64,000 bases of DNA. Source: Mycobacterium gastri. GTDB taxonomy: Bacteria > Actinomycetota > Actinomycetes > Mycobacteriales > Mycobacteriaceae. Numbering within the stretch: position 1 is the first letter of the stretch; each line of letters starts with the position of its first letter. The notes beneath the pieces were generated by a model. The model was not told the origin of the DNA. It searched no databases and was given only the letters and a program-made list of their open reading frames with translations. Where the stretch lies: assembly GCF_002102175.1 (NCBI RefSeq), contig NZ_LQOX01000106.1, forward strand, positions 62,001-126,000. The letters are read 5' to 3'. Below, in pieces: positions 48,289 to 56,281 of this stretch. The position numbers were made by a program, and so were the translations under genes.

Positions 48289-50160
48289 CTATCTCTCGGC
48301 CACGGGGATCCCGGGCGTGGTGGGGTGGGCATCGAGCGTGAGGGCGCCCGCCGCGACCCCCTCGATCAGGGCGGTCTTCAGATCCCGCGCTGCGTCGACC
48401 CGCCGGTGCGCTTCGCGTTCGAACTCCTCAGCCCGCGTCAGCGCCTCTTCGAGCCGCGCCGCCTCGTCGCGGCGCATGGTAGGAACCGTCCACGTCTTCC
48501 ATTCGCTTCCTGCAGAAGCCATTTCGTTGATTACCGTTGCGAGGACCATGGGGCCTATCTCGGCCGAGTCACGCAGCCGGATGATCCGCGCGGGGCAGGC
48601 GACCATGGCGCCGCCAACCGTGTCGACCCAGGCGCGCGGGCGCGGCTTCTCTACGAAGATCACGTCGTCAGGCTCGGTGCGGACCGCACGCGGATACTTG
48701 CGGGCGGCGTCGAACGGGTCGAGTGTGATCGTTCCGGCTATTTCGGGTGGTAGCACCGGCACCGTCCCGTGAGGTGAGGCATCAGCCAAATCGATTCTGT
48801 TGCCGCGCTTGACAATTAAATGCTTGCGTTCATGGAGCTCGCCAAGGGATCGGTGTACCAGTCGGAAGCGTCCTGGCGAGGGCGCTACCAGGACATCCAA
48901 CGGCCTCAACGGCGAGGTCGTGGTCAACGTCGCAGCATGGACGCGATCCAGGTGTGCGGACGGTTCCGGTTCTCGCAATGTCGGCGCCCGTACCCCGCGG
49001 GGTACTACCGAACCCGCGGCCAGTACGCTGGCCAGCTCAACGCGGCGCGCATACCGAAAGGCGCGATCCTCGGTCTGCGCCAACGCCCCCGCGACATCAG
49101 CAGCAATATCGCTGCGCTCAAGGTCGTCGACGGCGCCCAGGTCGGCAACCCAGGGCCGCTGAGCGTTGGCACCTCCCAGGCATATCCATACGGCAAGGCT
49201 CTGCCTGTGCGCCTCGCGCCACAGTCCCCGCGGAAGTCGGATCGCTGCAACCACATTGCCAACCCGCAGTGTCCTTGCGCGACGTTGTTGCAGGGTTCCG
49301 GCCAGCTCATCGGAAAGCGCGGCGGCGGGACCCACGACCAGCGCTATGTCGCCGTCGTTCAGCGCGACGACGACGTCGTCGGCACCGTCAAGCGTTTCCG
49401 AGATGCCCAGTCCGACGAACGATGACACGGAAATGCCGGACCGAACGGTCGGTTCCCTGACGGGGATACCGCGGATCACCGCTCTGCGCCGAAGTTCTCG
49501 GTTGTCCGAAGCGATGTCGAGTTCGCATGCCGCGGCTATATCGAGGGCGACGAGCGAATCGTCGGCGCGCATGACGACGGGCTCTTGCCCGAGGTGTGTG
49601 GCCGCCGCCCCAACGATCCAGCCGAGCAACTCCACCGCGGCCGGTGTCAGCTCCCGCACCCCCTGCACCCGCTTCAGACGCCCTCGCTCAAGCCGCGCCA
49701 ACGCATCGGGCGGCCCGAACGAGGCCTCCACCAGATCGTCGACGTAGGTGAGCACCGCATCCGAGGCCTGCAAGCGGCGGATCTCACGCAGCAACACAAC
49801 ATCATCCGGGTCGAACTGTTCTGCCCGTCGAACGCGTTGGCCAAGCGAGGTGTCCCCGAGTTCCTCTCCAGTCACGACGTGCCAGCACAACAGCGTCACC
49901 ACATCCTCCAGCTCCGCGCCGTCGGGCACGGCCACCGCAGGTGCGTCATAGGCGTGTTCTGAGTTCTTGCCGCGGCGGGTGCGCGTCAGCCAGTCGACCA
50001 TCTCATCCCAGGCGAACCGCGCGACGCCGTCGACGACCTCCACCGGTTCCGGGAATGGAATCGACACGCCGCGAACAATTGGGCGTTTTCGCCACATGCT
50101 GACCACAGGCCGGCGTACCTTGGCAAGGTCGGCGACGTCCTGCAGCGTCAGCGTGTTCAC
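48289..50160 (-). CDS. HTH protein with degenerate N6-methyltransferase body and HsdS-like C-terminus
   Basis: A 623-residue protein of no named family that I recognise. Residues 1-25 form an HTH (LTLQDVADLAKVRRPVVSMW), as in many actinobacterial N6-methylases. The middle has the layout of an HsdM-like methylase. LTPAAVELLGWIVG (171-184) sits where methylases have YTP, and VVAAIRLPRGLWREAHRQSLAVWICLG (303-329, in parts) matches the region after motif IV. However, no SAM glycine motif is present, and the NPPY position reads VALNDGDIAL. Residues 495-610 look like an HsdS recognition half-domain plus helix (DDVIFVEKPRPRAWVDTV, WTVPTMRRDEAARLEEAL). The GTG start follows GGAGGAAGG. It is upstream of hsdM (15 bp) and divergent from the nuclease-like gene. 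Confidence 0.85.
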   Translation of the reverse strand: MNTLTLQDVADLAKVRRPVVSMWRKRPIVRGVSIPFPEPVEVVDGVARFAWDEMVDWLTRTRRGKNSEHAYDAPAVAVPDGAELEDVVTLLCWHVVTGEELGDTSLGQRVRRAEQFDPDDVVLLREIRRLQASDAVLTYVDDLVEASFGPPDALARLERGRLKRVQGVRELTPAAVELLGWIVGAAATHLGQEPVVMRADDSLVALDIAAACELDIASDNRELRRRAVIRGIPVREPTVRSGISVSSFVGLGISETLDGADDVVVALNDGDIALVVGPAAALSDELAGTLQQRRARTLRVGNVVAAIRLPRGLWREAHRQSLAVWICLGGANAQRPWVADLGAVDDLERSDIAADVAGALAQTEDRAFRYARRVELASVLAAGSVVPRGVRAPTLREPEPSAHLDRVHAATLTTTSPLRPLDVLVAPSPGRFRLVHRSLGELHERKHLIVKRGNRIDLADASPHGTVPVLPPEIAGTITLDPFDAARKYPRAVRTEPDDVIFVEKPRPRAWVDTVGGAMVACPARIIRLRDSAEIGPMVLATVINEMASAGSEWKTWTVPTMRRDEAARLEEALTRAEEFEREAHRRVDAARDLKTALIEGVAAGALTLDAHPTTPGIPVAER

Positions 50161-50225
50161 CGTGGCCCCTTCCTCCGGTCAGCTCACATAATTAAGCCCA
50201 GGTCTGGATATAGCAATGCCAGTAT

Positions 50226-50245
50226 CTGATAAGCAGGCTTATCAG
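50226..50245. promoter_or_regulatory. Perfect palindromic operator between the divergent HTH/methylase-like and nuclease-like genes
   Basis: CTGATAAGCAGGCTTATCAG is an inverted repeat with exact 9-bp arms and a 2-bp centre. It lies in the ~105-bp divergent promoter region, about 20 bases before the nuclease-like ATG and 66 bases before the 623-residue gene. The HTH of that protein is an obvious candidate binder. Confidence 0.8.
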
Positions 50246-50265
50246 TGATTTTCTTGACTACTAAA

Positions 50266-51594
50266 ATGAGTACGGCCAATTCTGCCCTTCATCGCGCTGC
50301 CACACGTGCGGCAGCCCCTACCCGAGGAGGGACGCCCACGCCCGATCACAACCGACACGCGCATTTCGACGACAACCTCTCCGCCGTGGTCATCGACCGA
50401 CTTACGGTGCGCGACAAGGACGTTCCGCGTGAAGCGCAACGTTGGACTAGCGGCGAACGCGGAGCGATCGTCGATGATCCCGCCATTCTCGCCGGCGCCG
50501 ACCTTTCGCAATTTGTGACCGAGGCCGTCAAGATTGGCGCCCACGCGCTATCCGCGGCCGGCCAGGCGCAGGAATCCCGAGCCCTAGAACAGATGCTGAA
50601 GGAAGTCGGGCAGCGGATCGCTGAAACGACCAACAAGGCCGTAGCAAACACCGAACGAGCCGCGAGGGCCGCGTCAGAGGTGGTAGCGAAGGCGGCCTAC
50701 GACGCCAAAAGGGCCACCGTCGAGGCTGACGAAGCCAGTCGAAAGGAATTCAGCGAATCGGTCTCGGTGGCGACTAAGGGCCTCAACGCGGAGTTGCGAC
50801 GGATTTTCAGCGGTGAGAACCCTGAGTTGTTAGATCGGCTGCAGCCCGTTCTCGATAAATTCGGAACCGCTCTCGACGCCAAGGTGAAGGCGGGCACGAC
50901 GGACCTGATCGCACAGGCCGTGAAGCAGTTCGATCCCAGTGATCCCACGTCGCCGATGGCGAAGCACACCGCGGAGCTCCAGGCGCAGCAGCGCAAGTTG
51001 GCCGAGCATTTCGACACCAACCACAAAGACTTGGTTAAGAAGCTCGACGAACTCGCGACTGTGCTGAAGGTCCAAGACGCCAAGGCCAGCCTGGCAAAGA
51101 TCACGCCAATCAAGGGTGACACGTTCGAGAACCAGCTAAACGCGGTGCTCTCGGCGATTGCCGACGGGCTCGGCGACGAATATACCGACACCCGCGCAAT
51201 CGTCGGCGACGTGCCGCGATCAAAGAAGGGGGACGGATTGTTCACGGTGGACGCCGGCGCCGCCCGGGTGGTCATCGAGATGACAGACTCACCACGCGAC
51301 AAGTGGTCCGAGTACTTCGATGAGGCGGAGCGGAACCGTCATGCAGCGGCGTCACTGGGGCTGGTACGAACTCCTACACAAAACGGCGGCCGGTCCATCC
51401 GTGTGCTCGGACCTCGGCGCATCGTGCTCGCATTCGACCCCGAGTCGGACAACCCCGAACTACTGCAAACTGCCGTTATGATGCTGCGGGCCAGCGCGCT
51501 GGCAGCTACCGCGCGCAAGGGTGCACACCAAATCGCCACAGCAGAGGAGAAGATCACCGAGGCGATGGCCCAGCTTGAAAGATCGACGAAGTGA
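50266..51594 (+). CDS. Coiled-coil protein with C-terminal nuclease-like domain
   Basis: A 442-residue protein of unknown family. Residues 85-275 are a long Ala/Lys/Glu-rich coiled coil (RIAETTNKAVANTERAARAA, KLAEHFDTNHKDLVKKLDEL). Residues 280-375 look like a PD-(D/E)xK-type fold resembling DUF2130 proteins: Glu288 in GDTFENQLNAVL, Asp323 in KKGDGLFTVDAG, and Glu338 in VVIEMTDS, followed by KWSEYFDEAERNR. The usual Lys after Glu338 is Thr340, so activity is uncertain. A GTG 21 bases upstream is possible but overlaps the operator. Its TGA overlaps a GTG that opens a 51-residue frame. Confidence 0.8.
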   Translation: MSTANSALHRAATRAAAPTRGGTPTPDHNRHAHFDDNLSAVVIDRLTVRDKDVPREAQRWTSGERGAIVDDPAILAGADLSQFVTEAVKIGAHALSAAGQAQESRALEQMLKEVGQRIAETTNKAVANTERAARAASEVVAKAAYDAKRATVEADEASRKEFSESVSVATKGLNAELRRIFSGENPELLDRLQPVLDKFGTALDAKVKAGTTDLIAQAVKQFDPSDPTSPMAKHTAELQAQQRKLAEHFDTNHKDLVKKLDELATVLKVQDAKASLAKITPIKGDTFENQLNAVLSAIADGLGDEYTDTRAIVGDVPRSKKGDGLFTVDAGAARVVIEMTDSPRDKWSEYFDEAERNRHAAASLGLVRTPTQNGGRSIRVLGPRRIVLAFDPESDNPELLQTAVMMLRASALAATARKGAHQIATAEEKITEAMAQLERSTK

Positions 51595-51746
51595 AAAAGG
51601 CGGCGGGTTCCATTCAAAAGCAGGCAACGAAGATCGAAAGCTCCTGCACTGGAATCAATTCCGGCATCCAGCGATTGCTGTCTGAGGCGCTGGCCGAAGC
51701 CGAAGCCGACTCACCCGACAATCCGCCGGCTGGGGCCGCGGCTTAA
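51591..51746 (+). CDS. 51-residue coupled ORF or shifted C-terminus of the nuclease-like gene
   Basis: GTG overlaps the previous TGA (GTGA). The translation begins VKKAAGSIQKQATKIESSCT and ends ADSPDNPPAGAAA. It is helical and charged, and it continues naturally the sense of the upstream tail (EEKITEAMAQLERSTK). Either the upstream protein once ran through and a 1-base change split it, or the small protein is made by coupling. It is too short for standard gene callers. Confidence 0.5.
   Translation: MKKAAGSIQKQATKIESSCTGINSGIQRLLSEALAEAEADSPDNPPAGAAA
51624..51639. repeat. Direct repeat, copy 1 of 2
   Basis: GCAACGAAGATCGAAA occurs here and again at 51813-51828 in the same orientation. Similarity continues for about 25 more bases (CTCCTGCACTGGAATCAATT against ACTTCTGGACTGCAATTACT). 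It suggests a partial duplication at the 3' side of the nuclease-like gene. Confidence 0.7.
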
Positions 51747-51812
51747 CTTTTAATCGCCCATCGGGCCCACGATGCCGAGCGGCGGGAGCGCACTGGCCCG
51801 ATTCCGATAAGC

Positions 51813-51828
51813 GCAACGAAGATCGAAA
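51813..51828. repeat. Direct repeat, copy 2 of 2
   Basis: Second exact copy of GCAACGAAGATCGAAA, with decayed similarity downstream. It lies in the ~150-bp gap between the small coupled ORF and the vapC stop, which otherwise holds no gene. Confidence 0.7.
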
Positions 51829-51897
51829 ACTTCTGGACTGCAATTACTTCGGATCATGGCCGTTGACTGACGCACTGCCTGCGCTTCGGCCCCGGGC

Positions 51898-52293
51898 TCA
51901 GGCACAGGCAGACCGGATATCGGTGTGCGCGAAATCATCACCCCGGAAGAGCAGCGGCTCGCCGGAGACATGGGCCAGGGCGTAGCTGTAGGTATCGCCG
52001 AGGTTGAGGCGGGCCGGATGCCCGCTGCCGCGTCCGTAGTCGCGATATGCCTGGGCCGCAACGCGGGCCTGGTCGCCGTCGAAGGACGCGATTTGGATTC
52101 CATAAGCCTCTAGCAACCGATCAACCAGCCGACTGATCTCGGGTCGATCGCGGCGCTGTATGACGGCGCACAGTTCGACGTAATTGGGTGCCGACATCCG
52201 CGAGTTATTGGAGCGGTTCAGCGCCTCTTTGAGCCCTTCGATATCCGGTTCGCCGAGCACGATGGCAACGATCGCCGAGGTATCAACGATCAC
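51898..52293 (-). CDS. vapC: VapC-type PIN-domain toxin (VapC42-like)
   Basis: A 131-residue PIN ribonuclease beginning IVDTSAIVAIVLGEPD (catalytic Asp4). The Glu in APNYVELCAVIQRR and the Asp residues in LNLGDTYSYALA and LLFRGDDFAHTDI complete the acidic site. This is the Rv0624/VapC30-42 subgroup layout. Its ATG overlaps the vapB stop by 4 bp. It corresponds in position to Rv2759c. Confidence 0.93.
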   Translation of the reverse strand: MIVDTSAIVAIVLGEPDIEGLKEALNRSNNSRMSAPNYVELCAVIQRRDRPEISRLVDRLLEAYGIQIASFDGDQARVAAQAYRDYGRGSGHPARLNLGDTYSYALAHVSGEPLLFRGDDFAHTDIRSACA

Positions 52294-52559
52294 CGCGGCA
52301 GACCATCGTCGTCGTACAACTCCACCTCGTTTCGCCGGATCAACTGCCTGTCCTCGTCGGTGAGAATGTTGCCAAGGTCGCGCAGGACCTCCTCGGCCGC
52401 TGCGTGCCGAGCATCGGCGCGCACAGTCTCTTCGCGGTCCAGTTCCGCGAGGCGGCGCGTGACGGCGTCTTCGACCGCCGCTGTCTGGTTGGTGCCGGTG
52501 CGCGCCGCAAGCTGACGCACAAGCGCGACAGTGCGTTGGCTCTTGATATTCAGGCTCAT
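52290..52559 (-). CDS. vapB: VapB-type antitoxin (Rv0623/PSK type)
   Basis: An 89-residue antitoxin. SLNIKSQRTVALVRQLAARTGTNQTAAVEDAV (in parts) gives a short strand-helix-helix typical of the PSK/Rv0623 antitoxin family. It is followed by an acidic C-terminal tail (RRNEVELYDDDGLPR) that would occupy the toxin. It corresponds to Rv2760c. Two imperfect 8-bp direct repeats lie just upstream. Confidence 0.92.
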   Translation of the reverse strand: MSLNIKSQRTVALVRQLAARTGTNQTAAVEDAVTRRLAELDREETVRADARHAAAEEVLRDLGNILTDEDRQLIRRNEVELYDDDGLPR

Positions 52560-52568
52560 GGTAGAAGG

Positions 52569-52584
52569 GTACCGGTGTACGGGT
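52569..52584. promoter_or_regulatory. Possible vapB operator (two 8-bp direct repeats)
   Basis: GTACCGGT and GTACGGGT lie head to tail 10 bases upstream of the vapB start, in the 32-bp gap after hsdS. The position fits an autoregulatory site, but the match is short. Confidence 0.35.
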
Positions 52585-52591
52585 AGATCCT

Positions 52592-53677
52592 CTACACCAC
52601 CAAGTTGGCCAGCGCGACGGTGTCCCTGGCGCGGACCTTGCTGGACATCAGGAGCGGCAGCATGGCGTCACGCACTGCTGACAACTCTGCGGATTCTGCT
52701 CTTCGCTGGTGACACAAAACGCCGAGGTTCGCTAACGTATGCGCCCGCCCGGGATTCAACCGCCGTACATCCGGCACGACGACCCTTAGCAGTTCATGCG
52801 GCTGGATCCGTTGGCGACTTGCAGTCATGCCCGCGACCCTCTGTTGGAGTGTTGCCAAGACGTCGCGTCGCCACAGCGCTGACCATAAGGCGGAAGTGTC
52901 GACGCCAATCGGCCGCAGTACGACGAACTCGGTACTCGCCACCGCCATTTCCGCAGGGAGCTGCGTAACGTTCCAAATCCGCGGTGTTCTCGGGTTCAGT
53001 TTCGAAAACAATACACAGGGCTCCGATAGCACGAATTTATCGCTCTTGATCGACCTCCCGTCGACGATGCTTGGTCGGGTGCCGTTGTCGAACGCTGGAA
53101 AGCTGTAGTACGCGACCACGCCATCGAATCCTCGAGGGTCGAGGGATGCTGTTGACCTCGTCGCCAAATCGGACAGGGCGGTGTAATCGGAGATGCGCTC
53201 GACCATCGCGACCATCAAGGCCTCGGCGGTCTCGACGACGCGCTCGTTCGCGGCGATCTTGTCATCCAGGGCGCCGAAAACCTCGCTGATTGCACGGCGG
53301 TCGCGGGGGACATCCCACACCGAAATGTTCTTGAGAATGCTTTGGCTAAGCAGCGGCTGTCCGGATCCGGTGCGGTATCGATTAAGGGCGCAGGTCTGCA
53401 GCACGTAATACCAATATCGTGTTTCTTCGGGCCTCTTTGCGCGACATATCAAGGCGTTATCGGTCACCCACGCATCACCATCGCAATAGCGCAAGCTACC
53501 GCAATAGGATCCAACGCGTCCTATTACTATCAGCGGGCCGCAGGTATTGCATTGCGTTGTATAACCGATAGTCCCGTTTGCCCCATAAACGGGATAACGC
53601 CCGGCGGCGAGCCGTACCTGCAATACATCGCCGGCGCTGAATTCGAGATGGTCGCCCAACCGGACCTCTTGTTCCAT
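52592..53677 (-). CDS. hsdS: Second type I specificity subunit HsdS
   Basis: A 361-residue HsdS. TRD1 (1-125) is of a different type from the first HsdS (RYPVYGANGTIGYT, VIGRVGSYCGS, TGSGQPLLSQSILKNI). The central helix (GALDDKIAANERVVETAEAL, 136-155) is nearly the same. TRD2 (165-320) is clearly related to the first HsdS: PCVLFSKLNPRTPRIW and PAEMAVASTEFVVL. It has no hsdM of its own and would share the HsdM at 46648-48273. Its ATG directly abuts the TAG of the ycaQ-like gene, so it belongs to that transcript. It corresponds to Rv2761c. Confidence 0.93.
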   Translation of the reverse strand: MEQEVRLGDHLEFSAGDVLQVRLAAGRYPVYGANGTIGYTTQCNTCGPLIVIGRVGSYCGSLRYCDGDAWVTDNALICRAKRPEETRYWYYVLQTCALNRYRTGSGQPLLSQSILKNISVWDVPRDRRAISEVFGALDDKIAANERVVETAEALMVAMVERISDYTALSDLATRSTASLDPRGFDGVVAYYSFPAFDNGTRPSIVDGRSIKSDKFVLSEPCVLFSKLNPRTPRIWNVTQLPAEMAVASTEFVVLRPIGVDTSALWSALWRRDVLATLQQRVAGMTASRQRIQPHELLRVVVPDVRRLNPGRAHTLANLGVLCHQRRAESAELSAVRDAMLPLLMSSKVRARDTVALANLVV

Positions 53678-54892
53678 CTAGCCGACCCGTCTGACGGCCG
53701 TACGTAGCTCCCCGGCCAAATCGCCTCGCTCCGACACGGCCACCCCACTCAATCCCAGCCAGGATGCCATCGACGCCAGTTCGCCGGCCAGCACCGTGGC
53801 GACCCGCGTCCGCGGTGAGTCGGGCTCGCCGAACGCCCCGACCACGTGCAACGATTTGGCGGCGCGGTCGGCTTTGAGGTCCACCCGCGCGACCAGCTGT
53901 CCGTCCAGCAGCAGCGGCCACACGTAGTAGCCGTACTGGCGTTTGGCCGCCGGGGTGTAGATCTCGATGCGGTAATGAAAATCGAACAGCCGCTTGACCC
54001 GTGGCCGGAAGAAGATCAACGGGTCGAACGGACACAGCAGCGCGGTGCCGCGGTCGCGGCGGGGCACCGTCTGGCCGGCCCAAAGGTAGGCCGGCGCCGG
54101 CCAGCCCTCCACACTCACCCGCTCGATATCACCCGCGGCCACCAGCTCTGCGATCGCCGGCTTGATCTGTTGGGCGGTCAGCCGGAAATAGTCGCGGAGA
54201 TCGGCCTCGGTGCCCACGCCCAGCGCGGTGGCGGCTCGCAGGGTGAGCTGCCGGACGGCTTCGTCGTCGTCGACCTCCCGAGCCAGCACCTCGGCCGGCA
54301 GTACTCGCTCCACCAGGTCGTAGTGGCGGGCAAAGCCGACACGGGTGGCCGTCGTCAGCACCCCGGAAGCGAACAGCGCCTCGGCGACCCACTTGGTGTC
54401 GCTGCGATTCCGCCACGTTCCTTTTCGCAGGCGCGGCTCGGCGGCCAGCTGCGCTTCGATCTGACCGGCGGTGCTGGGTCCGAGTTCGGCGACCGCGGCA
54501 ACGATGTCATCGGCCAACTGCGGGTTGGCCTTGACGATCTGGATTCCCCAACGTCCATGCCGGTACTGACCCATCCGCCAGCGCAGCAACGGCCAGTCGT
54601 CGACGGCCATCAGTGCGGCTTCGTGCGCCCAATATTCGACCAGCAACCGCGACGAGCGCGGGCCCCATGCGGCGCGGTCCAGCACGTCGCGGTCGTAGGG
54701 TCCCAGGCGGCTGAACACCGGCGCGTAGTGTGCCCGCACCGCCACCGACACCGAGTCCAGCTGCAGCACCTGAATCCGCGAGATCAGCCGCCGCAGATGT
54801 GCGCGGGTGATCGGCCCGGCCGGTTTGGGCCCGGCGAAGCCTTGTGCCGCGACCGCCACCCGGCGGGCCTGCGCGGCAGTCAGGGTGCTCAT
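53678..54892 (-). CDS. YcaQ/AlkZ-like winged-helix DNA glycosylase
   Basis: A 404-residue HTH_42 family protein. The conserved active-site motif Q-x-D is present as Gln44-Leu45-Asp46 in IQVLQLDSVSV. LLVEYWAHEAALM, LLCPFDPLIFFRPRVKRLFDFHYR (in parts) and QYGYYVWPLLLDGQLVARVDLKADR (in parts) are family blocks. AlkZ/YcaQ enzymes unhook DNA crosslinks or excise bulky alkyl-purines. The gene starts within a TGATG overlap with the dfrA stop and ends flush against hsdS. M. tuberculosis has only a shortened version (Rv2762c, from memory). Confidence 0.88.
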   Translation of the reverse strand: MSTLTAAQARRVAVAAQGFAGPKPAGPITRAHLRRLISRIQVLQLDSVSVAVRAHYAPVFSRLGPYDRDVLDRAAWGPRSSRLLVEYWAHEAALMAVDDWPLLRWRMGQYRHGRWGIQIVKANPQLADDIVAAVAELGPSTAGQIEAQLAAEPRLRKGTWRNRSDTKWVAEALFASGVLTTATRVGFARHYDLVERVLPAEVLAREVDDDEAVRQLTLRAATALGVGTEADLRDYFRLTAQQIKPAIAELVAAGDIERVSVEGWPAPAYLWAGQTVPRRDRGTALLCPFDPLIFFRPRVKRLFDFHYRIEIYTPAAKRQYGYYVWPLLLDGQLVARVDLKADRAAKSLHVVGAFGEPDSPRTRVATVLAGELASMASWLGLSGVAVSERGDLAGELRTAVRRVG

Positions 54893-55377
54893 CACCGGTG
54901 GTAGCTGTGAAACCGGTACCGCAAACCCGACCGGCTGACCAGCCACTCTCCCTCGTCACCTTGCCATGTCTCGTCGAGCAGCGGAGCCAGGGCGTCGTCG
55001 TCGTCGCGGGGTAGGTCGACGTCGACCTCGGTGACCTCACACCTGATGGCCCGCGGCAGGGCAAGGGTGTAGATCTGCTCGCCGCCGATCACCCAGGTGT
55101 CCCCCGGGCCGGTGAGGGCGTCCTCGAGTGAACCCACCACCTCGGCTCCCTCCGCCACGAAGTCAGTCTGGCGGCTCAGCACCACATTTCGCCGGCCGGG
55201 CAGCGGCCGGGCAGCGGCCGGCAGCGAGTCCCAGGTCCGCCGGCCCATCACCACCGTGTGGCCCAGGGTGACCCGTTTGAAGTGACCGAGGTCCTCGGGT
55301 ACCCGCCAGGGAATGTCACCGCCGCGGCCGATGACACCCGACGTCGACTGAGCCCAGATCAGGCCCACCGTCGTCAT
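54892..55377 (-). CDS. dfrA: Dihydrofolate reductase
   Basis: A 161-residue enzyme making tetrahydrofolate. The catalytic Asp29 lies in [13 protein letters not shown]. The NADPH-binding [12 protein letters not shown] and [14 protein letters not shown] follow, as does [14 protein letters not shown]. It is coupled to thyA by ATGA overlap, which makes sense because ThyA consumes the folate that DfrA regenerates. It is two residues longer at the N-terminus than the M. tuberculosis protein. Confidence 0.97.
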   Translation of the reverse strand: MTTVGLIWAQSTSGVIGRGGDIPWRVPEDLGHFKRVTLGHTVVMGRRTWDSLPAAARPLPGRRNVVLSRQTDFVAEGAEVVGSLEDALTGPGDTWVIGGEQIYTLALPRAIRCEVTEVDVDLPRDDDDALAPLLDETWQGDEGEWLVSRSGLRYRFHSYHR

Positions 55378-56177
55378 ACGGCTACTGGGGCTTTGATCGC
55401 CGGGTGCGGATGGTAATTCTTGACGAGGATGTCTTCATAGGTGTAGTCGAAGATCGAATCCCTCTGGGCCAGAACCAGTTTCGGATAAGGTCGGGGCTCG
55501 CGGCGCAATTGCTCGCGGACCTGTTCGAGGTGGTTGTCATAAATGTGGCAATCACCGCCGGTCCAGACGAACTCGCCGACGTCAAGGTCGGACTGCGCGG
55601 CCATCATGTGGGTGAGCAGCGCGTAACTGGCGATGTTGAACGGCACGCCCAGAAACAGGTCGGCGCTGCGCTGGTAGAGCTGGCAACTCAGCCGCCCGTC
55701 GGCGACGTAGAACTGGAAGAACGCGTGACACGGCGGCAGTGCCATTTGCGGGATATCGCCGACATTCCAGGCCGACACGATGATCCGCCGGGAATCAGGA
55801 TCGGTGCGCAGCAGCGCCAGGGCGGCGCTGATCTGGTCGATGTGCTCACCCGACGGAGTCGGCCAGGATCGCCACTGCACACCGTAGATAGGTCCGAGAT
55901 CACCTGTGCTGCTTGCCCATTCGTCCCAGATGGTGACTCCGTGCTGGTGCAGCCAGCTGATGTTCGAGTCCCCGCGTAAGAACCACAGCAACTCGTAGGC
56001 CACCGACTTGAAATGGACTTTCTTGGTGGTGAGCAGCGGGAAGCCGGCCGACAGGTCGTACCTGATCTGCTGGCCGAACAGGCTGCGAGTGCCGGTGCCG
56101 GTACGGTCGGATTTGACCGAACCCGTTTCGAGCACCAGGCGCAACAGATCCTCATAGGGAGTCGCAATGGGCACCAC
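55374..56177 (-). CDS. thyA: Thymidylate synthase
   Basis: A 267-residue ThyA producing dTMP and dihydrofolate. The active-site Cys150 lies in [24 protein letters not shown] binds phosphate and [23 protein letters not shown] holds the dUMP contacts (described in parts). The C-terminus ends IKAPVAV as required for closure. GTG is the likely start, with alternatives within 3 codons. It heads the thyA-dfrA-ycaQ-hsdS transcript and is divergent from the dienelactone hydrolase. Confidence 0.97.
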   Translation of the reverse strand: MVPIATPYEDLLRLVLETGSVKSDRTGTGTRSLFGQQIRYDLSAGFPLLTTKKVHFKSVAYELLWFLRGDSNISWLHQHGVTIWDEWASSTGDLGPIYGVQWRSWPTPSGEHIDQISAALALLRTDPDSRRIIVSAWNVGDIPQMALPPCHAFFQFYVADGRLSCQLYQRSADLFLGVPFNIASYALLTHMMAAQSDLDVGEFVWTGGDCHIYDNHLEQVREQLRREPRPYPKLVLAQRDSIFDYTYEDILVKNYHPHPAIKAPVAV

Positions 56178-56281
56178 GCGGCCAGCTTAGTACTGCGGCG
56201 ATCGCAAGCCCGGCGAAGCCGGGCGCGGCGGGTCGACGCCAATCAACCCAGCAGCGAGGCCGCAGGAGTACAACGGAGGCC

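Noticed and set aside
50697..51302. 201-codon minus-strand frame opposite the nuclease-like gene
   Set aside because: Ser/Ala/Val-rich mirror of the coiled coil and nothing recognisable. The plus strand has the coherent protein.
45551..53677. Invertible hsdS phase-variation locus
   Set aside because: Both hsdS genes are on the same strand and no long inverted repeats or recombinase gene are seen. Recombination between them would delete rather than invert, and DNA identity in the shared part looks only moderate.
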